Part shown: piece after piece, positions 44,412 through 52,493 of the stretch
How positions within the stretch are numbered: the stretch's first letter is position 1
How the letters are laid out: every line of letters starts with the position of its first letter
DNA from: Bifidobacterium pseudolongum subsp. globosum
GTDB lineage: Bacteria > Actinomycetota > Actinomycetes > Actinomycetales > Bifidobacteriaceae
DNA: 64,000 nt
NCBI RefSeq assembly: GCF_004155535.1
Contig: NZ_RYUH01000012.1
Coordinates: 1 to 64,000 of the forward strand
Direction: 5' to 3'
The notes under the pieces: generated by a model
The model's input: the letters and a program-made list of their open reading frames with translations, nothing else
Databases searched by the model: none
What the model was told of the DNA's origin: nothing
Translations under genes and position numbers: made by a program

Positions 44412-47400
44412 TCATGCGCCGAGCAATGCGTTCGGCCCGAACACGACCTTGATGTCCGCGAACAGGCTCGTGTCGCGTGTGACGCGGAACCGGTCGCCCA
44501 TCGTCATGACGCGCGCGTTGCCGTTGTCATCGAAGACGGCGAGCTTGACCTCGCAATAGCCCGGATGGTTCGACAGGATCGAGCCGAGCTGCTCAAGACG
44601 GTCGCGTTGCAGCGCGTGCAACGGCAGCGTCACGATCACCGGCCGCTCGTCCTCCGCTTCGAGCGACGGCACCTGCATCTCGGTGGCGCGCATGCTCACC
44701 GTCTCGTCGCGCACTTCGGGCGTGCCGCGCATCTGCACCACGGTGTCGACGGCCAGGTCGGCCGCCGCCGCTTCGTACACCTTGCCGAACATCATGCACT
44801 GGATCGAGCTTTCCATGTCTTCGATCGTCACGATCGCCCACGGATTGCCTTTCTTCGACATGCGGCGGTCCACATTGGTGATCAGCCCGGCGAGCACGAC
44901 CTGTGTGCGTTCGGGCAGACGGTCGGCGCGGTCGATGAACTGCGCGATGGACATCTCACGCAGATTCGCGAGCACGGACTGCATGCCCGACAGCGGGTGG
45001 TCGGACACATACAGGCCCAGCATCTCGCGTTCGAAGTTGAGCTTGGTCTTCTTGTCCCACTCCTCCACGTCGGGCACGCTGATAGAGGCGTCGCCCATCG
45101 CGTCTTCGTCCTCGCCGTCGCCGTCCACGTCGGCGAACAGGTCGAACTGGCCGGCCGCCTGCTTGCGCTTGAGGTCCACGACCGATTCGATCGCCGCTTC
45201 GTGCACGGTGAACAGGGCGCGCCGGTTCGGGTCGATCGAGTCGAAGGCACCGGCCTTGATCAGCGATTCCACGAGCCGCCTGTTGAGCGCGTTGAGCGGC
45301 ACACGGCGCACGAAATCGAGGAAGTTGACGTATTTGCCGCGCTTGCCGTTGCGTTCCTCGATGATGTCGTTCACCGCCTGCTCGCCGACGTTTCTGATGG
45401 CGCCGAGGCCGAAGCGCACGACGTCGCCGACGGCGGAGTACGCGTAGACGGATTCGTTGACGTCCGGGGACAGGACCTTGATGCCCATGCGCCGCGCCTC
45501 GCCCAGGTAGAGCGCGGTCTTGTCCTTGTTGCTCGCGGCGCCCTGCAGCAGGGCGGCCATGAACTCGACCGGGTAATGCGCCTTGAGGTACGCGGTCCAG
45601 TACGAGATCAGGCCGTAGGCGGCCGAATGGGCCTTGTTGAACGCGTAGCCCGAGAACGGCACCAGGATGTCCCACACCGCCTGCGCGGCCTCCTCGGAGT
45701 AGCCGTGCTCCTTCATGCCCGCGAAGAACGGGATCTGCTCGCGGGCCAGCACCTCGGGCTTCTTCTTGCCCATCGCGCGGCGCAGCACGTCCGCCTTGCC
45801 CAGCGAATAGCCCGCCAGGATCCGGGCCGCGGACTGCACCTGCTCCTGGTACACGATCAGGCCGTATGTCTCGTCGAGCACCTCCTTGAGCGGTTCGGCC
45901 ACCTCCGGGTGGATCGGCGTGATCTGCTGCAGGCCGTTCTTGCGCTTGGCGTAGTTGTTGTGCGAGTCCATATCCATCGGGCCCGGCCGGTACAGGGCGA
46001 TCAGCGCGGAGATGTCGTTGAAGTTGTCCGGCTTGAGGCTCTTGAGCAAGGCGCGCATGCCGTCCGAATCCAACTGGAACACGCCCAGCGTGTCACCGCG
46101 CGACAGCAGTTCGTACGTCTGCTTGTCGTCCAACGGGATCTTCGTGTAGTCGATCGGCTCCTTGCCGTTGGCCGCGATGTTCCTCAACGTGTCGCCGATC
46201 ACCGTAAGGTTGGAAAGCCCCAGGAAGTCCATCTTCACCAGGCCCAGCGTCTCGCACGTATGGTACTCGAACGTCGTCGTGATCGTCCCGTCGGTGCGCT
46301 CCAGCAACGGCGACGTGTCCGTGATCGGCTCCGAACCCATGATCGTGGCGCACGCATGCACACCCGTCTGGCGGATCAGGCCCTCGATGCCCATCGCCTC
46401 ATCCGTGATGCGCCTGGCGTCCGGGTCCGACTCGTACAACTCGCGGAACTCACGCGCCTCGGCGTACCTCTTGGCCTTAGGGTCGAAGATGTCGTGCAGC
46501 GGCACGTCCTTGCCGCCGGTCGCGGCCGGTGGCAGTGCCTTGGTGACCTTCTCGCCCATCGAGAACTCGTAGCCCATGATGCGCGCCGAGTCCTTGAGCG
46601 CCTGCTTCGTCTTGATCGTGCCGTAGATCACGCACTGCGCGACCTTGTCATGCCCGTACTTCTCACGGCAGTAGTCGATGACCTCCAGACGGCCCTCCGG
46701 GTCGAAGTCCACATCGATGTCCGGCAGGCTCACACGCTCGGGGTTGAGGAACCGCTCGAAGATCAGGCCATGCTCCAACGGGTCGAGCTCGGTGATGCCC
46801 ATCGCGTACGCGACCATCGAACCCGCCGCCGAACCACGCCCGGGGCCGACCATGATCCCATGGTCCTTGGCCCACTGGATGTAGTCCGCCACCACCAGGA
46901 AGTAGCCCGGGAACTGCATCTGGCAGATCACACCGCACTCGTAATCCGACTGCTTGAGCACATGCGCCGGCACATTGCCCTCATAGCGCCTCTCCAGGCC
47001 CTCCTCGACCTTCTTCAAAAACAGCGAGGTCTCGTCCCAGCCCGGCGGGCACGGGAACTGCGGCATGAACGCGCCGTCCTCATGGTCGTCGAACATCACA
47101 TTGCACCGCTCCGCGACCTCCAACGTGTTGTCACACGCCTCGGGCAGGTCCCGGAACAACTCTCGCATCTCCTGGGCCGACCGCATGTAATAGCCCTCGC
47201 CCTCGAACTTGAACCGCCCCGGCTCATCAAGCGTGGACCCCGAATTGATACACAACATCGCATCCTGCGCGCCGGCGTCCTCCTTGTGCACGTAGTGCGA
47301 GTCGTTCGTGGCGAGCAGGGGCGCGCCAAGCCGTTTGGCGATGTCGAGCAGGTCGTTCGTCACGCGGCGCTCGATCTCGAGCCCATGGTCCATCAGTTCG

Positions 47401-47972
47401 ATGTAGAAGTTCTCTTTGCCATAGATGTCCTGCAGTTCGCCGGCGGCGCGCAGCGCCTCGTCGAACTGCCCCAGGCGCAAGCGCGTCTGCACGATGCCCG
47501 ACGGGCAGCCCGACCCGCAGATCACGCCCTTGCTGTACGTGGCGAGCACATCCTTGTCCATACGCGGATAGCGCATCACGCGTCCTTCAAGGTTCGCCAC
47601 CGACGAGGCCTTCGTCAGATTGACGAGGCCCTCGTCGTCCTCCGCCCACAACGTCAGGTGGGTGATCAGGCCGCCACCCGACACGTCGTCGCCTTTCTGC
47701 GCCTCGGTGCCCCAGTGCACACGCGATTTGTCGCCGCGCGCCGTCTCCGGCGTCACATACGCCTCGATGCCCAGGATCGGCTTGACACCTTGCTTGACCG
47801 CCTCGCTCCACATCTCATACGCGCCATGCATATTGCCATGGTCGGCGATGCCGACCGCCGGCATGCCCAGCTCCTTGGCGCACTTGACCAAATCCGGGAT
47901 CTTCGAAGCGCCGTCAAGCAGCGAATAATGCGTGTGGTTGTGCAGTTGAACAAAGTTTGCGGATTGAGCCAT
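44412..47972 (-). CDS. dnaE: DNA polymerase III alpha subunit
   Basis: 1186 residues, the replicative polymerase of DnaE1 type. An N-terminal PHP domain opens with FVQLHNHTHYSLLDGASK and GIADHGNMHGAYEM. The polymerase palm has GPGRGSAAGSMVAYAMGITELDP and PDIDVDFDPEGR (catalytic acidic residues). Helix-hairpin-helix and OB-fold (VVLAGLITNVDRR) domains follow. ATG 47972 matches the family start. The upstream frame is Arg-rich shadow sequence. No ribosome site precedes the ATG, but a promoter (TTGCGC-N18-TAGATT) ends eight bases before it, suggesting a leaderless message. Confidence 0.96.
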   Translation of the reverse strand: MAQSANFVQLHNHTHYSLLDGASKIPDLVKCAKELGMPAVGIADHGNMHGAYEMWSEAVKQGVKPILGIEAYVTPETARGDKSRVHWGTEAQKGDDVSGGGLITHLTLWAEDDEGLVNLTKASSVANLEGRVMRYPRMDKDVLATYSKGVICGSGCPSGIVQTRLRLGQFDEALRAAGELQDIYGKENFYIELMDHGLEIERRVTNDLLDIAKRLGAPLLATNDSHYVHKEDAGAQDAMLCINSGSTLDEPGRFKFEGEGYYMRSAQEMRELFRDLPEACDNTLEVAERCNVMFDDHEDGAFMPQFPCPPGWDETSLFLKKVEEGLERRYEGNVPAHVLKQSDYECGVICQMQFPGYFLVVADYIQWAKDHGIMVGPGRGSAAGSMVAYAMGITELDPLEHGLIFERFLNPERVSLPDIDVDFDPEGRLEVIDYCREKYGHDKVAQCVIYGTIKTKQALKDSARIMGYEFSMGEKVTKALPPAATGGKDVPLHDIFDPKAKRYAEAREFRELYESDPDARRITDEAMGIEGLIRQTGVHACATIMGSEPITDTSPLLERTDGTITTTFEYHTCETLGLVKMDFLGLSNLTVIGDTLRNIAANGKEPIDYTKIPLDDKQTYELLSRGDTLGVFQLDSDGMRALLKSLKPDNFNDISALIALYRPGPMDMDSHNNYAKRKNGLQQITPIHPEVAEPLKEVLDETYGLIVYQEQVQSAARILAGYSLGKADVLRRAMGKKKPEVLAREQIPFFAGMKEHGYSEEAAQAVWDILVPFSGYAFNKAHSAAYGLISYWTAYLKAHYPVEFMAALLQGAASNKDKTALYLGEARRMGIKVLSPDVNESVYAYSAVGDVVRFGLGAIRNVGEQAVNDIIEERNGKRGKYVNFLDFVRRVPLNALNRRLVESLIKAGAFDSIDPNRRALFTVHEAAIESVVDLKRKQAAGQFDLFADVDGDGEDEDAMGDASISVPDVEEWDKKTKLNFEREMLGLYVSDHPLSGMQSVLANLREMSIAQFIDRADRLPERTQVVLAGLITNVDRRMSKKGNPWAIVTIEDMESSIQCMMFGKVYEAAAADLAVDTVVQMRGTPEVRDETVSMRATEMQVPSLEAEDERPVIVTLPLHALQRDRLEQLGSILSNHPGYCEVKLAVFDDNGNARVMTMGDRFRVTRDTSLFADIKVVFGPNALLGA

Positions 47973-47980
47973 AAGGTTCA

Positions 47981-48010
47981 AATCTACCCGTTTCGCATGA
48001 CGGTGCGCAA
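47981..48010 (-). promoter_or_regulatory. dnaE promoter, leaderless candidate
   Basis: On the minus strand TTGCGC (48010-48005), an 18-base spacer and TAGATT (47986-47981). Eight bases then separate the -10 from the dnaE ATG. Confidence 0.5.
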
Positions 48011-48140
48011 GGGTCTGCGGCACCGGCTGCGCGCCATGCGCATGATGCGGCGCGTGGCGCGCCGACACGCCGTTCGGGCCGTCCATGCACATGCCCGCGC
48101 ACGGTTTGCACCGTGCAAGGCGCTCCGCTAGCGTGGGCGT

Positions 48141-48584
48141 ATGGAACACACAACACAGACCAACCGGCCGGCGCCCCGGACCGCTCACCAGCCGCAGACA
48201 CCGCCGACGCCGTACCTCCAGCCCATGCAGGCGATGCCCCGCTTCGCCACTGTGCGCGCCACCGCGTCAAGCCGTGGCCGTGCCCCGGCCGCCTTGCAGG
48301 CACGCGCACGTGGCTGCACGATCGGCGCCGTGGCATGCCTCATCACCGTGATTGTGACGGTCGTGCTGTTCGCGCTCGGCGTTCAGTCGCTGTTCGCGGG
48401 GCACACGAGCCCCGTGATGATCCTGGTGATGCTCGGCCTCTTGCCGCTTGGGATGCTCGCCGCGGGCGCCACCGTCGGATTCACCATCTGCACTATTGTG
48501 GCGTGGACGGCGTGGAGTGATCTGCGTGATGCGCGCGCATCATGTCAAGCGCATGCTGCAGGTCCGCCGGATATTGCGAGGTGA
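48141..48584 (+). CDS. Small membrane protein of unknown function
   Basis: 147 residues: a Pro/Thr/Arg-rich N-terminus (1-57) and two hydrophobic segments (about 60-85 and 90-122), then a short polar tail. No family is recognised. It is divergent from dnaE. Its 3' end overlaps the 3' end of rluD on the other strand by 92 bases, so either the tail is real or the true gene is shorter. TAGCGT lies six bases before the ATG and no ribosome site is seen. Confidence 0.5.
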   Translation: MEHTTQTNRPAPRTAHQPQTPPTPYLQPMQAMPRFATVRATASSRGRAPAALQARARGCTIGAVACLITVIVTVVLFALGVQSLFAGHTSPVMILVMLGLLPLGMLAAGATVGFTICTIVAWTAWSDLRDARASCQAHAAGPPDIAR

Positions 48585-49437
48585 CGACCGTGGTGACGTG
48601 CGTGCGCGGGTGCCGGAACTCAAGCTGCATCGCGTGCAGCCATTGGCGCTCCAGCCCCAGTTCCTCGCTGAGCCGGGGATTCGCCCCGTACATCGCGTCG
48701 CCCACAAGCGGGTGCCCGATCGACGAGAAATGCACACGGATCTGGTGCGTACGGCCGGTCTCGAGATTGACCGAAGCGAGTGTCGCCTCACCGAAGCGTT
48801 CCATGACATCCCAATGCGTCACCGCGTCTTTGCCCGCTGGCGTCACGCAGAACCGGAAGTCGGAGACCTTGGCGCGGCCGATCGGCGCGTCGATGGTGGC
48901 CTTGTTCTCTTTGAGGTTGCCTTGCGCCAGAGCATGGTAGGTCTTGACCACCTCGTGTTCGGCGAACTGGCGGCGCATCTCGGTGTAGGCCAGATCTGAC
49001 TTGCACACGAGCATGAGGCCCGATGTACCCACATCGAGTCGTGAGACGATGCCTTGGCGGCCCGGCGCGCCGAGGCTCGTGATATGCACGCCGCGGTCAA
49101 GCAGCGACCCCAGCACGGTGGGTCCCGTCCACCCCACCGAGGCGTGGGCTGCCACGCCGACCGGTTTGTCGACGATCACCACGTCGTCGTCCTCGTAGGC
49201 GATCGCCATGTCGGTGGCCACCGGTTCGGGACGCTCCTCGCGTTCCTCGAGGGTGATCTCCACAAGGTCGCCCAGCTGCAGCGTGTCCGATTTGCTTGGC
49301 GTGCGCCCCACGATCGTGGCCTGGCCCGTCTCGATGAGGTCAGCCGCCTTGGCACGTGAGATCCCCATCATCTTGGCCACGGCCACGTCGAACCGACGTC
49401 CGATGAGTGCATCAGGTGCGGGAATGATCGTGCCCAT
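48493..49437 (-). CDS. rluD: 23S rRNA pseudouridine synthase, RluD type
   Basis: 314 residues. An N-terminal S4 RNA-binding domain (RFDVAVAKMMGISRAKAADLIETG) precedes the catalytic domain with HASVGWTGPTVLGSL and the active-site SRLDVGTSGLML (catalytic Asp). HQIRVHFSSIGHPLVGD lies further on. Family enzymes modify helix 69 or nearby 23S positions. Which uridines are modified cannot be told from sequence alone. ATG 49437 begins MGTIIPAPD, two bases after the lspA stop. Next to lspA, rluD is a common bacterial gene pair. Confidence 0.93.
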   Translation of the reverse strand: MGTIIPAPDALIGRRFDVAVAKMMGISRAKAADLIETGQATIVGRTPSKSDTLQLGDLVEITLEEREERPEPVATDMAIAYEDDDVVIVDKPVGVAAHASVGWTGPTVLGSLLDRGVHITSLGAPGRQGIVSRLDVGTSGLMLVCKSDLAYTEMRRQFAEHEVVKTYHALAQGNLKENKATIDAPIGRAKVSDFRFCVTPAGKDAVTHWDVMERFGEATLASVNLETGRTHQIRVHFSSIGHPLVGDAMYGANPRLSEELGLERQWLHAMQLEFRHPRTHVTTVVTSQYPADLQHALDMMRAHHADHSTPSTPQ

Positions 49438-49439
49438 GC

Positions 49440-49976
49440 CTACTCGCTTTCGCCGGTGGCGCCATCCTCGGTGGTGTCGGTGGACCGGAACGGCACATTG
49501 CACAGGATCGTCACCACAATGCCCACGCCGGCGACCATCAGGAAGATGTCGGCCACATTACCTACGGACCAGCCGTAATCGAGGAAGTCCACGACCTTGC
49601 CGTTGAGGAATCCGTCCGCATAGGCAAAGCGGTCGATCAGATTGCCAAACGCGCCGGCGAACGCCAAGGCGAACCACACCGTCCACAGCATCGAATCGGT
49701 TTTCGTCGCGAGCAGCACGAGCACGATGCACGCCACGATCGCCAGCAGGGCGATGAGCCATGTCATGTTCGACCCCATGCCCAGCGATGCGCCGGGATTG
49801 TGCACAAGCGTCAGGGAGAGCATGTTGGGAATCACCCTGACCGAACGGTGGCTGGCCAGGTACGTTTGGGCGAGGACCTTGGTGAGCTGGTCGGCCACCA
49901 GTGCCACTACGGTGATACACGCACAGACGGCCGCGCGTGTGCGTGGCCGTCTGTGCCGCTGAATGTGTTCAGTCAC
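49440..49976 (-). CDS. lspA: Lipoprotein signal peptidase II
   Basis: 178 residues, four membrane helices. It cleaves the signal peptide from prolipoproteins after lipidation. The two catalytic aspartates lie in GAFGNLIDRF and GNVADIFLMV, and DQLTK near the first helix and VHNPGASLG are also family-specific. It follows divIVA by eight bases in the leftward block and is followed closely by rluD. Confidence 0.95.
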   Translation of the reverse strand: MTEHIQRHRRPRTRAAVCACITVVALVADQLTKVLAQTYLASHRSVRVIPNMLSLTLVHNPGASLGMGSNMTWLIALLAIVACIVLVLLATKTDSMLWTVWFALAFAGAFGNLIDRFAYADGFLNGKVVDFLDYGWSVGNVADIFLMVAGVGIVVTILCNVPFRSTDTTEDGATGESE

Positions 49977-49984
49977 AATCCGTC

Positions 49985-51529
49985 TCAGTTGTTTTCGAGG
50001 GAATTGTAGTTGTTCGTGTCGGAGACCTGCGCCTGCAGCTGGGTCAGGAACTCGGTCAGACGCGCACGGTATTCGGTCTCGAACTGCTTGAGGCCCTGAA
50101 TGTTGCCCTCGATGACCTTGGACTGGTTCTCGAGGTTGGCGCGCACCTGGTTGGCGTAGTCGTCGGCCGCGGAGCGGGTCGTCTGGCTGTAGTCGTCGGC
50201 ACGGCCCTTGACGTCGGCTTCGAACTTCTCCATCTCCTGATGGCGGTCGGACACATACTGGTCGGCTTCGTCCTTCTTCTGCTGGGCGTAGGAGTCGCCT
50301 TCCTGCCGCTTTTGCTCGGCGTACTGGTCGGCCTCATGCGCCTTGGAATCCGCGTAGGTGTTGGCCTCGTTCGTCTTCGTTTCGGCGTAGTTGTTGGCTT
50401 CGGTCGTCTTGTCGGCCACATACTGGTCGGCTTCGGCGTGCTTGTTCTGCATGTAGGTGTCGGCGTCCTCGCGGGTCTTGTCGCTGTAGGCGTCGGCTTC
50501 CTGGCGCGTCTTCTCGCTGTACGCGTCGGCCTGGTCGTGCACGCTCTTGCTGTAGTTGTCGGCGTCTTCACGCGTGTGCTTGCTGTAGGCGTCGGCGTCT
50601 TCGTGCGTGCGCTGCTTGTATTCGTCGGCCTCGGTGCGCGTGCGGCTCGAGTACTCGTTCGCCTTCTCAATCGTCTCGGCGTACTTGCGCTGGCTCTGCT
50701 CGGTGATTTCCTTCGCGGTGGCCTTGCCCTTGTCGACGTACTGGTCGTGCAGCTGCATCGCGAGCGTGAGCATCGCGGTGGCGCGCTCCGGCTCGCTGTT
50801 GGCGGCGGCGGCGGCGCTCTTGATCTTCTGCAGGCTGCCGGTCTCGGTGTCGGGCTCGACCTTGGCCACTTGGTTGCGCAGCTGCTCTTCGCGCTGCTTG
50901 GACTCCTCGAGCTGCTTGCTGAGTTCCTTGACCTGTGCGTCAAGCTGCTGCGCACGCACGGTCTGCTCGTGTGCGGAGCTCAGCTCGCGGCGCAGGTTCT
51001 CGGTGTCGGCGCGGAACTGGTCACGCTCCTGACGCACCGAGTTGAGTTCGGCGGCCAGATCCGGCTGGTTCGCGTCTTGCGCGGTCTGGGCGGTGAGCTG
51101 GTCGATCTGCGCGGACAGGCGCTCGACCTGCGACTTGAGCTGTTCGTTCTGTGCGGCGAGGGCGCGGTTGTTCTCCTCGGTCTCCGCGAGCTTGCCCTGC
51201 GCGGCTTGGGCGGCCTGGTTCGCCTGGGCGATCTGCGCCTGCGCCTGCTCGCCCTGCCCCTGTGCAGCGGCGGCCTTGAGCGCCTGATTCTCCTGCGAGA
51301 GTGACTGCACCTGTGCGGTCAGCTCGGAGATCTTGGTATTGAGGGCCGAGACATCCGGTCCGAGGGCCTGCGTGGACTGGCCGCCGGAAACGGCCTGCTT
51401 GCCCAAAGCCTCAACGGTTTCAGTGACCTGATCGAGGAAGTCGTCTACCTCGTCAACGTCATACCCTTCCTTGAAACGCACCGTTTGAAAGGTGTGCTCC
51501 CGAATATCCTTAGGCGTCAAAAGAGCCAT
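49985..51529 (-). CDS. divIVA: DivIVA/Wag31 polar-growth protein with long 11-residue repeat
   Basis: 514 residues, long for this family (about 160-260 in well-known members). The N-terminal DivIVA membrane-binding domain (1-40, TPKDIREHTFQTVRFKEGYD) is followed by Gln/Ala-rich coiled coil (60-225). A strict 11-residue repeat then runs over about 290-460 with an aromatic residue at every 11th place (Tyr293 to Tyr458, Phe at 436), each unit like ADxYxxxTRxE. A short C-terminal helix (470-500) ends it. DivIVA marks curved membrane and directs cell-wall growth at poles and septa in actinobacteria. It lies between yggT and lspA in the ftsZ block. The repeat suggests a right-handed or long straight coiled coil. 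Confidence 0.92.
   Translation of the reverse strand: MALLTPKDIREHTFQTVRFKEGYDVDEVDDFLDQVTETVEALGKQAVSGGQSTQALGPDVSALNTKISELTAQVQSLSQENQALKAAAAQGQGEQAQAQIAQANQAAQAAQGKLAETEENNRALAAQNEQLKSQVERLSAQIDQLTAQTAQDANQPDLAAELNSVRQERDQFRADTENLRRELSSAHEQTVRAQQLDAQVKELSKQLEESKQREEQLRNQVAKVEPDTETGSLQKIKSAAAAANSEPERATAMLTLAMQLHDQYVDKGKATAKEITEQSQRKYAETIEKANEYSSRTRTEADEYKQRTHEDADAYSKHTREDADNYSKSVHDQADAYSEKTRQEADAYSDKTREDADTYMQNKHAEADQYVADKTTEANNYAETKTNEANTYADSKAHEADQYAEQKRQEGDSYAQQKKDEADQYVSDRHQEMEKFEADVKGRADDYSQTTRSAADDYANQVRANLENQSKVIEGNIQGLKQFETEYRARLTEFLTQLQAQVSDTNNYNSLENN
50150..50662 (-). repeat. 33-bp coding repeat, about 15-16 units, in divIVA
   Basis: DNA encoding residues 290-460 of DivIVA. Units of 11 codons with consensus Ala-Asp-x-Tyr, then polar residues and Glu. 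The codons differ between units, so the period is kept by selection on the protein more than by recent DNA duplication. Confidence 0.85.
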
Positions 51530-51644
51530 ATATCTTCCACCTCGCTTTGGGCTTGTGCCCGGCTAAGTTAGTCTTAATGTCAGATGCTATCACGAAACCT
51601 GCGATAACAGCGTTTCCGCACCATATTCTTTGCCGGTATTCCCG

Positions 51645-51935
51645 TTAAATCAGCACCCGTAGTATAATCAGCACGAAATATAGCACCAAAAAACTGGTGT
51701 CAAAATAAATCGGCCCCATCGGAATGGGTTTGATGTATCTGCGGAGCCAACGCAACGGTGGTTCGGTGAGCCGATACACAATGCGTACCAGCGAAGCGAC
51801 AATGCCACTCGGGTGCCAGCGGGGTGCGAGCACCATCACCCAATCGAGAATCATCCGGACAAACAATACGGTGATGTACGCTTCGATCAGCCAGTCAATG
51901 ATGTGAAACAATACAGAGACCAATGAAGCAAGCAT
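51645..51935 (-). CDS. yggT: YggT family membrane protein
   Basis: 96 residues, two hydrophobic segments (about 5-37 and 76-95) with YggT signatures VRMILDWVMV and RLTEPPLRWLRRYIKP. Members sit between sepF and divIVA in many Gram-positives and are linked to division or cell shape, with unknown mechanism. The ATG (51935-51933) and its likely ribosome site (GGTAGG eight or so bases upstream) are inside the stem of an 18-bp hairpin, so translation may need the stem opened. No other in-frame start lies close by. Confidence 0.88.
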   Translation of the reverse strand: MLASLVSVLFHIIDWLIEAYITVLFVRMILDWVMVLAPRWHPSGIVASLVRIVYRLTEPPLRWLRRYIKPIPMGPIYFDTSFLVLYFVLIILRVLI

Positions 51936-51970
51936 GCTCCCAGCCTACCGTAAGGCTGGGAGCATGCTTG
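51929..51970 (-). promoter_or_regulatory. 18-bp perfect hairpin covering the yggT start site
   Basis: Arms 51929-51946 and 51953-51970 pair perfectly around a six-base loop. In the sepF-yggT message the 3' arm holds the yggT ATG and the end of its ribosome site. No T-run follows, so it may be a translational switch, a transcript-processing site or a weak terminator that limits yggT-divIVA expression after sepF. The sepF stop is 18 bases before the stem. Confidence 0.6.
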
Positions 51971-51988
51971 GGGGTACAGCTGTATTGT

Positions 51989-52459
51989 TCACTCCGAGAA
52001 CAAATCGCGCGTGGCGCTCTGCTCCGGTTCCTCGGCCACGATGTCCACGCGGGCGGGGCTCAGCAGGAACACACGCGGTGTGACGCGTTCGATCGAACCG
52101 GCCACACCGAACACCACGCCGGACGAGAAATCGACGATGCGGTAGGCCACGGCCTCGGACACGCCCGTCAGGTTCAGCACGACCGGCACGCCGTCGCGCA
52201 ACGCGCGCCCCACCATCTGGGCATCCTCATACGAGTTCGGGTGGATGGTGGTGATGCGGCTCACGCGCCCTTGGAACGGGGCCGCGGTCTTGCGGCTCGT
52301 GGGGGCGGTTGCAGGCGCCGTGGACGGGATGGGGGTCACGGAGCGGTCCGAATCGAATGACGATTCGCTCTCTTCTTCCTCAACGAACTCGTCTTCGTCC
52401 TCGGGCACGACGTCTGACATACCGAGGTAAGACATCGTACGCTTCATAAACCCAGGCAT
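51989..52459 (-). CDS. sepF: Cell division protein SepF
   Basis: 156 residues. An N-terminal amphipathic helix region (MPGFMKRTMSYLGM) for membrane binding, an acidic Ser-rich linker (16-60), then the SepF domain (RITTIHPNSYEDAQMVGRAL, VVLNLTGVSEAVAYRIVDF, GVAGSIERVTPRVFLLSP). In actinobacteria, which lack FtsA, SepF is the membrane anchor of the FtsZ ring. It follows ftsZ after 34 bases. ATG 52459 has a GGAAAGGAAC site. Confidence 0.95.
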   Translation of the reverse strand: MPGFMKRTMSYLGMSDVVPEDEDEFVEEEESESSFDSDRSVTPIPSTAPATAPTSRKTAAPFQGRVSRITTIHPNSYEDAQMVGRALRDGVPVVLNLTGVSEAVAYRIVDFSSGVVFGVAGSIERVTPRVFLLSPARVDIVAEEPEQSATRDLFSE

Positions 52460-52493
52460 TGTGGTGTTCCTTTCCGCTTCGTCTCAGTGTGCT

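Noticed and set aside
44406-48131. A 1241-codon open frame on the plus strand opposite dnaE
   Set aside because: Its product is His/Arg/Val-rich without domains, and it mirrors the dnaE codons. High G+C removes stop codons from antisense frames. dnaE on the minus strand has all family motifs.
50150-50662. CRISPR or satellite repeat
   Set aside because: The 33-bp period is in frame within DivIVA, units differ in sequence and there are no unique spacers. It is a protein repeat.
51975-51984. TACAGCTGTA palindrome next to the yggT hairpin
   Set aside because: A 10-bp palindrome without loop, just after the sepF stop. It may be chance.
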